The notes under the pieces: model-generated
The model's database searches: none
Told to the model about the DNA's origin: nothing
What the model saw: only the letters and a program-made list of their open reading frames with translations
Translations under genes and position numbers: made by a program
Source of the DNA: Cymbomonas tetramitiformis
Taxonomy: Eukaryota; Chlorophyta; Pyramimonadophyceae; Pyramimonadales; Pyramimonadaceae
Length of the DNA stretch: 21,069 nt
NCBI GenBank assembly: GCA_001247695.2
Contig: LGRX02026017.1
Location: 1 to 21,069 of the forward strand
Direction of reading: 5' to 3'
Part shown: in pieces, positions 1 through 7,214 of the stretch
Numbering within the stretch: the first letter of the stretch is position 1
Layout: every line of letters starts with the position of its first letter

Positions 1-120
1 TAGACATGTCATTTTAATCTACATCGGGGGCTGACATGTCATTTTAATCTACATCGGGGGCCGACATCTCATTTTAATCCACATCGGGTGTAGACATCTC
101 ATTTTAATCCACATCGGGGG
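1..120 (+). repeat. Four tandem copies of a 30-bp repeat (left array)
   Basis: Copies start at 1, 31, 61 and 91. Each reads roughly GACATSTCATTTTAATCYAC followed by ATCGGGGG, with few differences. The array may continue to the left of the window. Confidence 0.9.
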
Positions 121-135
121 TATGCATTACCTTCA

Positions 136-427
136 ACGTAAGGATATAATGTAAACGAAACATAATTCTGCAAATCCAACCGGTAGATATGTAAATCATA
201 TCGCGATGAAAATATCTACCGGTTGGATTCGCGAAATAATGTTTTTTGGAGTGTCCAGCAGTGAAAAATTGTTTCATTTCGCCAAAGAAGACAGTCTTTC
301 GTCGTTTGTGGCACCAAAAAACATTATTTCGCAAATTTAACCGGTAGATATGCTCATCGTAATACGAGTTACATATCTACCGGTTGGATTTGCGTAGTTA
401 TGTTTCGTTTACATTATATCGTTGCGT
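136..427. repeat. 292-bp nested palindrome
   Basis: The outer arms 136-194 and 369-427 and the inner arms 204-249 and 314-359 share one symmetry axis at 281.5, with a loop of about 64 nt (250-313). Within each half, AACCGGTAGATAT is followed by its own reverse complement (about 178-190 with 212-224, and 338-350 with 373-385). Each arm can therefore form its own hairpin or pair with the other arm, giving alternative cruciforms. No coding potential was recognised. Confidence 0.85.
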
Positions 428-459
428 GTGTCTTCTGTTTACGCATGCTATGCAATGTC

Positions 460-718
460 AACCCCCGATGTGGATTCAAATGAGATGTCTACACCCGATG
501 TGAAACGTGTAGGCGTGTCAGCCCCCGATGTGGATTAAAATCAAATGTCGGCCCCCGATGTAGATTAAAAATGAGATGATGCCCCCGATGTGGATTAAAA
601 TCAAATGTCGACCCCCGATGTGAATTAAAATGAAGTGTATGCCCCGATGTGAGTTAAAATGAAATGTCGGCCCCGATGTGGATTAAAATGAAATGTCGAC
701 CCCCGATGTAACTTATCC
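460..718 (-). repeat. Inverted array of the 30-bp repeat (right array)
   Basis: About nine degenerate units of the form CCCCCGATGTGGATTAAAAT plus a variable ten bases, the reverse complement of the 1-120 unit. Later units lose one base and shift to a 28-29-bp period. The array ends at CCCCGATGTA near 718. Confidence 0.85.
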
Positions 719-754
719 CTTTTATTTATTGATATGAATTTGGTACATATCGAA

Positions 755-878
755 ATATTGAATATTGATTGATACCCTTGGACTACTTATTCATATTGAT
801 CGATACCCCTTGGGGACTTATTCATATCGATTGATACCTCCAGGTCACTTATTCATATCGATCGATCATACAAAATTA
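755..878 (+). repeat. 31-bp tandem repeat, left array
   Basis: Units beginning at 786, 817 and 848 share the core CTTATTCATATCGATTGATA; a weaker unit begins near 755. The period is exactly 31. The same repeat, in the same orientation and period, recurs at 2479-2633 on the other side of the hAT relic. At 895-935 lie two ATCGATTAATCGAT palindromes. Confidence 0.9.
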
Positions 879-1214
879 AAGTTCCGCGATTGGCCATATC
901 GATTAATCGATACTCAAATCGATTAATCGATCTTAGATTACCCAAATACTGGATTTATGTTGGTCGAACAGCCATATTCAGATCCTGGTATACGTACCTC
1001 CTAGCTTCATAGGGGGGCCATAATTTATGAGCCGCAACCGCACCGTCACATTTCATCCAGCAGACCAACTCCATCCACCATGGGTCGTGCTCGCGGACAG
1101 GGTCAACGTCCACGCAAGAGCAGGCCGGAAGTCCGTTTAGCGCAAGGCAAAGGGCCCGTGAAACGTACGCAACTGAATCCCTTTGATGCCGCTGGCAGTG
1201 ACGATAAGGAATAA

Positions 1215-1370
1215 TACGAGGTAGAACAGATTCTCGGGACGCGAAGTAGTTATGGGGAGCAACAGTGGCTCATAAAATGGAAGGGTTTAGGAAAAGGCAC
1301 CGATACGTGGGAGCCACTGAAAAATCTACCAGGTCATGAAGCCGAGATCGAAGCCTTCCGCACTCGTTCA
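1215..1370 (+). other. Chromodomain segment of the hAT relic
   Basis: The translation starts YEVEQILG and continues through QQWLIKWKGLG, DTWEPLKNL and EIEAF. These are the family hallmarks: an aromatic residue at the start, the WLIKWKG strand, the TWEP motif and an acidic C-terminal helix. Chromodomains bind methylated histone tails and are best known in transposons from the integrases of chromovirus-type gypsy elements. Here the segment lies in frame with a BED finger. The TAA directly in front (1212-1214) would separate it from the upstream ATG. Confidence 0.85.
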
Positions 1371-2120
1371 GAAGTGGAGCAGGATGAGATTGCGAAGAAA
1401 AACTTGGAGGAGAAAAAGGAAAAAAGGAAAGAGAGAGAAGAAGAGTCAGGTGTGTTTGCTTTTCAAGGTTGTAGCGTCTTATTTCAATTTTACGCCATCA
1501 TATATCTTATGCACAGTGGGTGTCGTATCATAGACTGCGGAGATTCGGACTTCACAAACCCGCCGGATAATTTACGATCGCCCTTCTGGAAGCATTTCGT
1601 TGTGCAAATGGAGGGGCGCAAGATCATCATGTACAAGTGCAAGCTCTGTGGACCGGACGCCACCGCTAAACTGTATTGTGGCAACACCTCGAATCTACGG
1701 GCTCACCTCGCCCACGTCCACAAGGACGCTCTGGTTTGCATCAAGGCAACTCAACTATTCGAGAGCTCTGGGGATACCTCTGGTGGTTGCGAACTTGGGT
1801 CTTCTGCTAAGAGGGGGTGTATCGAGGCCATGCTCCCCCAGACCTCTGCTGAACAACGTGAACGACTCCACCGGAAGCGCCATGTGCAGGCATGCTTACC
1901 AAGGACAAGGCCGTGAAGTGGGCTCGTAAGGCATTCGAGATGGATTGGAAGCCCAAGGGTGTTGCCGAGGTCAGCTCATCTAAGAAAAAAGCAAAGACTA
2001 GCAAGCAGGTTGTGACCGTAGCATCATATCTTGCTGACTCAGATGAGGAAGATGGTGCCGTAGAGGATGTTGTAGGGGTAGAGGAAAAGGACGAGTTTAC
2101 TAGATATTTAGAGGTGCCTG

Positions 2121-2351
2121 ATGTGCCCCGTGACAGTGACTTGCTTCGTTGCCTGGTGGAAAGTCCATAGCAAGGACTTCCCGAACGTAGGTAGGATGGC
2201 GCGCCAGTTTCTAGCTGTGCCTGCTACCACGGCAGGTGTGGAGCGCGCCTTCTCTAAGGTGGGGGCCATGCATTCTGACTTAAGGAAAGGCCTTACAGAA
2301 GGCACAATTGAGCATTCCATGATGGCATGCCTTAACACTGTAGAGTTTTAG
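2121..2351 (+). pseudogene. hAT transposase C-terminal dimerisation region
   Basis: Key motifs in order are AWWKVHSKDFPNV, ARQFLAVPATTAGVERAFSK, MHSDLRKGL and TIEHSMMACLN, then a stop at 2349-2351. The LAVPATTAGVERAFS block is the diagnostic hAT C-terminal signature. The preceding DSDLL lies one frame away, so a frameshift sits near 2150. Confidence 0.85.
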
Positions 2352-2432
2352 ATAGCATTGTTTGGTCTAATTCATTATTATTTTTTCATTGCCTTGTGTA
2401 TTTGCTTGCAATGTGTGCAGCTGTGCACTCAG

Positions 2433-2633
2433 GTCATATTGATATATCAATATATCGATAAGTCGAAAAAAATGTGCACTTATTCATATTGATTGATATC
2501 AACATTGAACTTATTCATATCGATTGATATCAGCATCGCACTTATTCATATCGATTGATATTCACACACTACTTATTCATATCGATTGATATTGACATCG
2601 GACATATTCATATCGATCGATACTCATTCGAAA
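2433..2633 (+). repeat. 31-bp tandem repeat, right array, with ATCGAT palindromes
   Basis: Units start at 2479, 2510, 2541, 2572 and 2603, period exactly 31, core CTTATTCATATCGATTGATA. Before them lies ATATTGATATATCAATATAT (about 2436-2455), after them further TATCGATA elements to about 2673. Together with 755-878 the relic is bracketed by the same array on both sides in direct orientation. No hAT-like terminal inverted repeat could be fixed. Confidence 0.9.
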
Positions 2634-2699
2634 CTTATCGAAAACTATCGATACGGTCGAAAAGTTTCGATACCATGCCTTGCTGTACAGGTCGAGTCG

Positions 2700-3122
2700 C
2701 GTCATACATTTATGACAGTCGTCAGTACGGTCGACGATGACTGTACATGTCGCCAGATGATTATGTCATATCATCAGGCATCCCTGTCATCGAGAGTTCG
2801 TATGATTGAACTCGAAGATGACAAAGCAAAGATACATCTTGTCGATTCTTCAAGAACCATCTTTCGCTTTAGCATGCACGGAACATGCATGCGCAGCATG
2901 AACGAACTAGTCGTTTACACAATGCTGGTCGTTCAACCTACGTCTCGGGTTCACAACCCAATGGCGGTACCATCTAAGATGATGGGAGACGTAGGTACTT
3001 AAGTGAGGAAGCGTTGTGCTTCAGCAGCTCTTGATTCAGAAACTGCACTCACAACCCGCTATATTGTTCACTTGTGTATGCTGTTCAACTGCACAGTGAT
3101 TATTGATAATATTGAATATTAT
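2700..3122 (+). repeat. Structured dispersed repeat, copy A
   Basis: Non-coding DNA homologous to 15567-16600 (copy B, interrupted). Ordered stems are: GATGAT/ATCATC (2756-2775); TGTCATC/GATGACA with GAGTTC/GAACTC inside (2785-2823); AAAGC plus AAGAT paired with 2859-2870; GCATGC/GCATGC (2872-2892); CAGCAT/ATGCTG enclosing AACGA/TCGTT (2894-2927); an 11-bp stem ACCTACGTCTC (2936-2946 with 2986-2996) enclosing GGGTTCACAACCC and CCATC/GATGG; GTGAG/CTCAC (3003-3052) enclosing GAAGC/GCTTC and GCAG/CTGC; and ATAATA/TATTAT (3106-3122). A frame of over 100 codons crosses this region but looks incidental. Function unknown. It may be a long terminal repeat segment, a small non-coding RNA gene or a structured non-autonomous element. 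Confidence 0.7.
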
Positions 3123-3330
3123 AACAGGGCTCGCATAGCTCAGCCCTTAACAATATGTGTGTACAATCACACATATTGACCATCAGATATCTTCACTAAA
3201 AAGCCATGAAAAATGTCATGTGCAAAAGTGAGATAAGTTACGTGAGTTCTGTAGGATGCACATTACACAACCACTGATATATATGTACTATAGTACATAT
3301 ATAAGTGGCCAGAAAAGGTGAAAAATGGGT
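3123..3330. repeat. Run of strong stem-loops after copy A
   Basis: AGGGCT/AGCCCT with a 10-nt loop lies at about 3125-3146. CAATATGTGT/ACACATATTG (10 bp, loop 8) lies at 3151-3178. A perfect 26-nt palindrome made of TATATATGTACTA and its complement lies at about 3277-3302. No reading frame was recognised. Confidence 0.7.
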
Positions 3331-3339
3331 AAAAACCCT

Positions 3340-3850
3340 TGGCGGGAGATTTCAAAACTGAAATTCAGACTCCATTTTTTCACGAATTATGATTTTATAC
3401 CTATTAAGGTATCTGAAAAACATAATGTGCACAGTCATATCTCGTGTAACACCCTAAATATCAGGTGTGTAACACCTAGGGGTATACAAAGTTGCTGTAA
3501 CAAAATACGTGAAAAACTGATACGTATGATTTCAAAATGAAAATTTGGGTTTCATTTTTTTCGTTACTCCATTTTATTAGCTATTGAAAAATATGCTCAA
3601 AATAGTACAGCACTTGTAACACCCTATAACTATATATAATCACGTGTACAGTTACAGGGGTGTAACATACCTCCTAAATACCACGTGATACACAGTGATA
3701 TATTAAATGCAGTTTTGCTTCAATTTCTTTGAAAAATGTTCATACTGCTTTAATTTGACATAATTTAGGGTTACTGATACCAAGTAACACCCTAATGTCA
3801 CTGTGGAAGATAAGGGTCACTGTAACACTATATACCCTGAAATGCCGCTA
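3340..3850 (+). repeat. Diverged satellite-like repeat, period about 170 bp
   Basis: GTAACACCCTA recurs at 3446, 3616 and 3784. The accompanying T-rich block GATTTCAAAA...CCATTTTTT at about 3349 recurs near 3529, with a weaker form near 3710. Two to three degenerate units are visible. No credible gene was seen. Confidence 0.55.
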
Positions 3851-3919
3851 TATACTAGCAAACCATTTTGTGTTTGGCATTATGTCATGCCGAAATCAGC
3901 ACAGTCATGACAATATATC

Positions 3920-3985
3920 GGGCAACAACCCAAAAACTGTAGGGCGACAACCCAAGGACTGTAGGGCAGCAACCCTAAAACTGTA
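3920..3985 (+). repeat. Three tandem copies of a 22-nt GGG...CCC motif
   Basis: Copies start at 3920, 3942 and 3964. Each has GGGCRACAACCC followed by a ten-base tail ending CTGTA. The same motif, with consensus GGGCTGCAWCCC then AAGAACTGCA, recurs at 5403, 5443, 11020, 12413, 12435, 12457 and 15245. GGG and CCC can pair around a 6-nt loop. Confidence 0.85.
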
Positions 3986-4023
3986 TAAGCTGCTTCCTAT
4001 AAGGACCGCATGCTACATTATGA

Positions 4024-4078
4024 GGTATAAAGGCAACTGACAACTGCCTGTGTGTTCACACTTCCTTGAGGAGGGAAG
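4024..4078 (+). promoter_or_regulatory. TATA-like box followed by two small stem-loops (copy C)
   Basis: GTATAAAGG (about 4025-4033) is followed by AGGCA/TGCCT with loop ACTGACAAC (4031-4049), a TGTG/CACA hairpin (4051-4060) and CTTCC/GGAAG (4061-4078), the last made of a pyrimidine arm and a purine arm. A homologous arrangement stands at 5518-5572. This could be a promoter with a structured 5' leader, or the purine tract in front of a long terminal repeat. Confidence 0.4.
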
Positions 4079-4210
4079 AAGGTGGAACCATATATACATA
4101 CATCACCTCATTATATAATGTACAAACATAATATACACACATATTCATTTTATATTCCGATCTGGTGATTTCTGATGGATTGCTTTTGATAAAACCACTG
4201 CATCCACAAG

Positions 4211-4235
4211 TAACGTTGAAATCTGTACAACGTTA
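4211..4235 (+). ncRNA. Stem-loop, TTG-[NNATCWGTA]-CAA family, member 1
   Basis: An 8-bp stem TAACGTTG/CAACGTTA with 9-nt loop AAATCTGTA. Further members are at 4890, 5165 and 5341. The apical part is shared while the lower stem differs but stays paired. Confidence 0.5.
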
Positions 4236-4346
4236 AAACCCACCGTCACTAACAAAGTGTAAATTCGGATGGGAAACTACATCCCAATGACTATTAGTTG
4301 ACTATTGCTCAGCATTTACATCCTCGAGTAAGTGCGGAATGCTGAA

Positions 4347-4643
4347 CTATATATATAACATATAACCTGATACCATGCTTAATTGCATATCCTGGATCAG
4401 AAGATGATAGTTATATAATGTATATATATATCCCACCTGATACACTTTGGCACTATAGCCGTACATAAGAGTGGGAAGGACGGGTGCATCGCTGTAGAAC
4501 TGGTTGATATAGTCCCAGTACTGAAGGTAGAATGTGGCATCCGAATAACAACTGATAACTGTTGGGTGACCACCATGCAAAACCTTCCAAGCGTAACTCC
4601 TTTGTCCTAAGATGCAAGTGAATTGTTCATAATAGGTTGACAT
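4347..4643 (-). CDS. Uncharacterised 98-aa reading frame
   Basis: Starts at an ATG at 4643 and begins MSTYYEQFTCILG. It is rich in Tyr and aromatic residues (QYWDYINQFY, YGYSAKVYQVGYIYTLY) and has no signal peptide or domain I can name. It could be a decayed transposon coding fragment or a chance frame. I see no Kozak-like start, intron or conserved neighbour that settles it. Confidence 0.2.
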   Translation of the reverse strand: MSTYYEQFTCILGQRSYAWKVLHGGHPTVISCYSDATFYLQYWDYINQFYSDAPVLPTLMYGYSAKVYQVGYIYTLYNYHLLIQDMQLSMVSGYMLYI

Positions 4644-4889
4644 CACATAAAAGCATTCTGAGGAAACCCTTATATATTCATATGAGTTGTCATCACTTCA
4701 AATGACATGGGTTTCGAATCATCGAAATGAGTATAACTCCGATGAATTCATTAGTACAGAACAACTGCTGAGATTATTCCTCCGGCTGGATTGCAATCAT
4801 TCACAATCCCTGTACATTCCGGTGACATATTTTGCACTGGACTGATCACCACATTTGGTATAATCTGTGATATATAAATCATCAGAAAA

Positions 4890-4912
4890 AGCATTGCAAT
4901 CAGTACAATGCT
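4890..4912 (+). ncRNA. Stem-loop, TTG-[NNATCWGTA]-CAA family, member 2
   Basis: A 7-bp stem AGCATTG/CAATGCT with 9-nt loop CAATCAGTA. The lower stem AGCA/TGCT replaces TAACG/CGTTA of member 1. Confidence 0.5.
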
Positions 4913-4970
4913 GTCTAAACTCACAAAGATGAGTAATAGATTTTCTCAGATGTAATAAATTGAGGCACAA

Positions 4971-5065
4971 TGTGACCTACGCTAAAATCGCGTATGCTCG
5001 GGCACTGTATTGTGACCTGCGCTAAGATCGCGTATGCATGGACACATTATGACTCGTGCCGATGA
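4971..5065 (+). repeat. 40-bp tandem repeat containing GCG hairpins
   Basis: TGTGACCTACGCTAAAATCG (4971) recurs as TGTGACCTGCGCTAAGATCG (5011), period 40, with a degenerate third unit near 5047. Each unit can form a small stem of the type TACGC/GCGTA around a 7-nt loop. A related GGGCACTATATGACCC hairpin lies at about 5369-5384. Confidence 0.7.
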
Positions 5066-5164
5066 CGTGGACACAATTCATACAACCTCCGGTACAAGCG
5101 GACAAGGTTGACTGCCACGACTGCACGACATCACATCTGAAATCAATAAATCACTCATAGAGAA

Positions 5165-5187
5165 GGTGTTGACATCAGTACAACACC
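5165..5187 (+). ncRNA. Stem-loop, TTG-[NNATCWGTA]-CAA family, member 3
   Basis: A 7-bp stem GGTGTTG/CAACACC with loop ACATCAGTA. A separate hairpin CATGGTA/TACCATG follows at 5246-5266. Confidence 0.5.
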
Positions 5188-5340
5188 ATTATACATATAG
5201 TCATGAGGAGTTTAAAGAAGACACAGTCCCTCCGATAATGACAAACATGGTACACATATTACCATGCTCTCTGATCATATATTTGATATCCCACAGCATA
5301 CGATGATGGTAATGGCAAACCACTTCGCCGCTGGAGGGTA

Positions 5341-5361
5341 GTGTTGTTTTCTATACAACAC
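5341..5361 (+). ncRNA. Stem-loop, TTG-[9-nt]-CAA family, member 4
   Basis: A 6-bp stem GTGTTG/CAACAC with loop TTTTCTATA. The loop is less similar to the other three, but loop length and closing TTG/CAA are kept. Confidence 0.4.
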
Positions 5362-5402
5362 ATGCATGGGCACTATATGACCCACGCTGATGACGTGGAT
5401 TC

Positions 5403-5464
5403 GGGCTGCATCCCAAGAACTGCGATGCACCTTCGGTGCAATGGGCTGCAACCCGAGAACTGCT
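5403..5464 (+). repeat. Two copies of the 22-nt GGGCTGCA motif around a hairpin
   Basis: Copies begin at 5403 and 5443. Between them TGCAC/GTGCA closes a CTTCG loop. Confidence 0.75.
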
Positions 5465-5517
5465 ATCCAGCTTCATAGTAAGCTTCCACGTCATCACATA
5501 GAGGTCGGACCTCTGTT

Positions 5518-5647
5518 GTATTTAAACGGCGCTTGACAACCGCCTAGCAATACACTTCCTTGAGGGGGGAAGATGATAAGCTAAAAATACAACCGAAAAC
5601 CAAATAAATAATAAAGACAAATAATAAAACAAATAGGTTGCATCATC
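5518..5647 (+). promoter_or_regulatory. TATTTAAA box and structured leader-like block (copy D)
   Basis: TATTTAAA at about 5519-5526 is followed by GGCG/CGCC with loop CTTGACAAC (5528-5544) and CTTCC/GGAAG (5555-5572). The A-T pair that closes the first hairpin in copy C is G-C here, with the TGACAAC loop retained. GATGAT (5572-5577) and CAACC (5590-5594) pair with GGTTG (5636-5640) and ATCATC (5642-5647), making a larger enclosing stem. Role unproven. Confidence 0.4.
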
Positions 5648-6369
5648 GTTTTTGTTTTGGTAATTATGACTATATACTGTCAAACCATGCAGAACTCCAT
5701 GAAGTTGACACACATATGTATCAAACATTTCTAAGGTCATCAACCATGACATACATATGAGCTTGATTTTGAAGACCTAGACATTTGTATACATCTGCTC
5801 TAGCATGTATCCAGACTAGAATTGTATATTGACTCGGTGCAAGCACTATAGCCTCTGCCACCGATGATCATTGAAAAGGGCAACCATTCTTGATATTCAT
5901 ACATATCATCTGATTGGATCATTAAAGGTGTCAAGATTACTCAATGCAATATGCAGGCTACGGCCTGAGTACAACACCTAGATAGGTCAAAGCCACTGAG
6001 CTGACCAATGCAGCATTAATGCTAGCTGCCTTTGAAGGCTTCATAATAAGTCTATTGCCCTTATGTCTTGAAATGTATCCGTGTATTGGCATCTCTTTGA
6101 GGTAGTCATGCCTGCTGAATAAGCCATACCGGTCATCTTGTCTTCATTGATCATTATATATCTGATCATACCGCCATTCGCAATGCCTATTCAGTGAGAT
6201 TATTATATCACGAGGCATTTCAGTGATGCACATCAAAAAAATATAGTGCAACAGAGATCATCAGCTCTTCTTCAGACCTTTTAAAGTTGAGTTGTTGTCA
6301 GATGTATTGATTTATCGGACACATCTCAGAAGTCTATCCATCATGGAAGACAGAATCCGTGCAATCATG
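5648..6369. other. Non-coding, stem-loop-rich stretch
   Basis: No credible gene. Perfect hairpins are present, for example CAGGC/GCCTG with loop TACG (5954-5967), enclosed by AGGTGT/ACACCT (about 5926 and 5974). An AT-rich frame on the minus strand at 5522-5752 overlaps the structured block and shows no domain. Confidence 0.5.
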
Positions 6370-6440
6370 GCTATTCAGCCTCCAACATAGCTAACATAGC
6401 TATTCAGCCTCCAACATAGCTAACATAGCTATCCAGCCTA
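6370..6440 (+). repeat. 29-bp tandem repeat, 2.4 copies
   Basis: GCTATTCAGCCTCCAACATA plus nine bases repeats at 6370 and 6399, with a partial third unit at 6428. Confidence 0.9.
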
Positions 6441-6634
6441 TGACCCAACCGTTGGTAAGCAGCCTCTACGCCGTCGATGGCTAAAGATGGCAAATAATCA
6501 CTCGGTCATTCTTGGGCATAGTCGGCCAATTCAGGATATTTATCCTGAAATTCTCCAAGATTGTTGAGCCACTCATGTTTTCCATGTGTCATATGAAAAC
6601 AGCCAACATACCGCCCTATGACAGGAGTCATCTC

Positions 6635-6848
6635 TGTCAGATATATAGTCGGGTGTATATATCGGATAACGGAGAATAAACCCTGAGTTAAGGGTTTCGA
6701 TATCAGAACGGTAAAAGTCTCAGATTGATAAAAGAGATACACATAAATACTAACGGGTGTTTCCCGTCTACTGGTGACGGTCACCCAGCCTACTATAGGA
6801 AGTGACAGGTGAGAGACAGTCTTTACTGTCGGTGTGTCACATCCAGCA
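6635..6848 (-). repeat. 3' LTR of element 1
   Basis: 214 bp, starts TGCTGGATGTGACACACCGA on the minus strand and ends CTGACA. Identical to 9779-9988 except for four extra bases near 6814. Confidence 0.95.
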
Positions 6849-7214
6849 CACCACCTAGGGTGGTGACCGGAGCTAGTAGTGAACAAACAAACTCCCTACT
6901 CAACTTCAGGAGGAAACTGTAGCACAACTGGGGGCCTGTACTCTTGGTCAGGGCGGTCCCAGGTCACAGCAAGATTGTCAGATACTGCTGTTACTTTGCT
7001 AAAACCCTAAACACAGCTCAAATACAGAGAGCCCTTCTGCACATCTAGGAGGCTACACTACGGCTAAATCCCAGGCAGGCACGGCGTGACTAATTCTAGC
7101 CACTAGTGGTCTTCGGAACTGCCCGCCCGGCTCGGAGCAGCGTGACTGTGAAGCAGTTGCCGGCCCCCGGGGCCGGTGATGAATCATTCGTAGAAGAAAT
7201 TGACGAGTTCTCGA
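6849..7214 (-). other. 3' untranslated region and polypurine-tract region of element 1
   Basis: Immediately next to the LTR a 7-bp hairpin CACCACC/GGTGGTG with loop TAG lies at 6849-6865. On the coding strand this reads as a G-rich run, CTAGGTGGTG, directly before the LTR, the place where a polypurine tract is expected. The same junction occurs in elements 2 and 3. The rest is non-coding apart from a possible frame-shifted gag tail. Confidence 0.6.

Larger units (their letters stand above)
1..718. mobile_element. Foldback-type element, left end cut by window edge
   Basis: Two arrays of the same 30-bp repeat face each other (1-120 and about 460-718) around a long internal palindrome (136-427). 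This is the layout of foldback-type DNA elements, in which inverted termini are built of short tandem subrepeats. No transposase frame lies inside, so it would be non-autonomous. The left boundary lies outside the window; the right boundary is near 718, where the repeats stop. No target duplication can be tested. It could instead be a palindromic satellite. Confidence 0.6.
1080..2351 (+). pseudogene. Broken chromodomain-BED-hAT transposase gene
   Basis: An ATG at 1080 opens a basic, Arg/Lys-rich leader of 44 residues, ended by TAA at 1212-1214. The same frame then continues through a chromodomain (about 1215-1370), a Glu/Lys-rich charged stretch, a BED-type zinc finger (about 1590-1725: WKHF, CKLC, then HLAHVH) and a stop at 1917. 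A second frame (1892-2170) carries KAVKWARKAFEM and an acidic linker, and a third (2121-2351) carries the hAT C-terminal dimerisation region. Joining them needs frameshifts near 1900 and 2150. The few hundred residues expected between the BED finger and the C-terminus, which hold the RNase-H-like catalytic core, are absent. This is an internally deleted hAT copy. A 67-nt GT...AG stretch at 1450-1516 could be an intron, but splicing it does not restore the frame. Confidence 0.75.

Noticed and set aside
1..718. Hammerhead-type ribozyme within the palindrome
   Set aside because: GCGATGAAAATATC looks superficially similar, but the CTGATGA core with its matching GAAA strand is not present.
1450..1516. 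Intron in the chromodomain-hAT gene
   Set aside because: GT...AG ends exist, but removing 67 nt shifts the frame away from the BED finger, which is in frame without splicing.
2479..2633. Possible CRISPR array (regular 31-bp period)
   Set aside because: Units are contiguous with no unique spacers, and the setting is eukaryotic with no cas genes.
2586..3002. 138-codon plus frame over copy A
   Set aside because: The same DNA is explained by conserved stems, and copy B does not keep the reading frame.
6506..6886. 126-codon minus frame, with a near copy at 9728-9928
   Set aside because: Both lie across the two LTR copies and share sequence only because the LTRs are duplicates; no domain.
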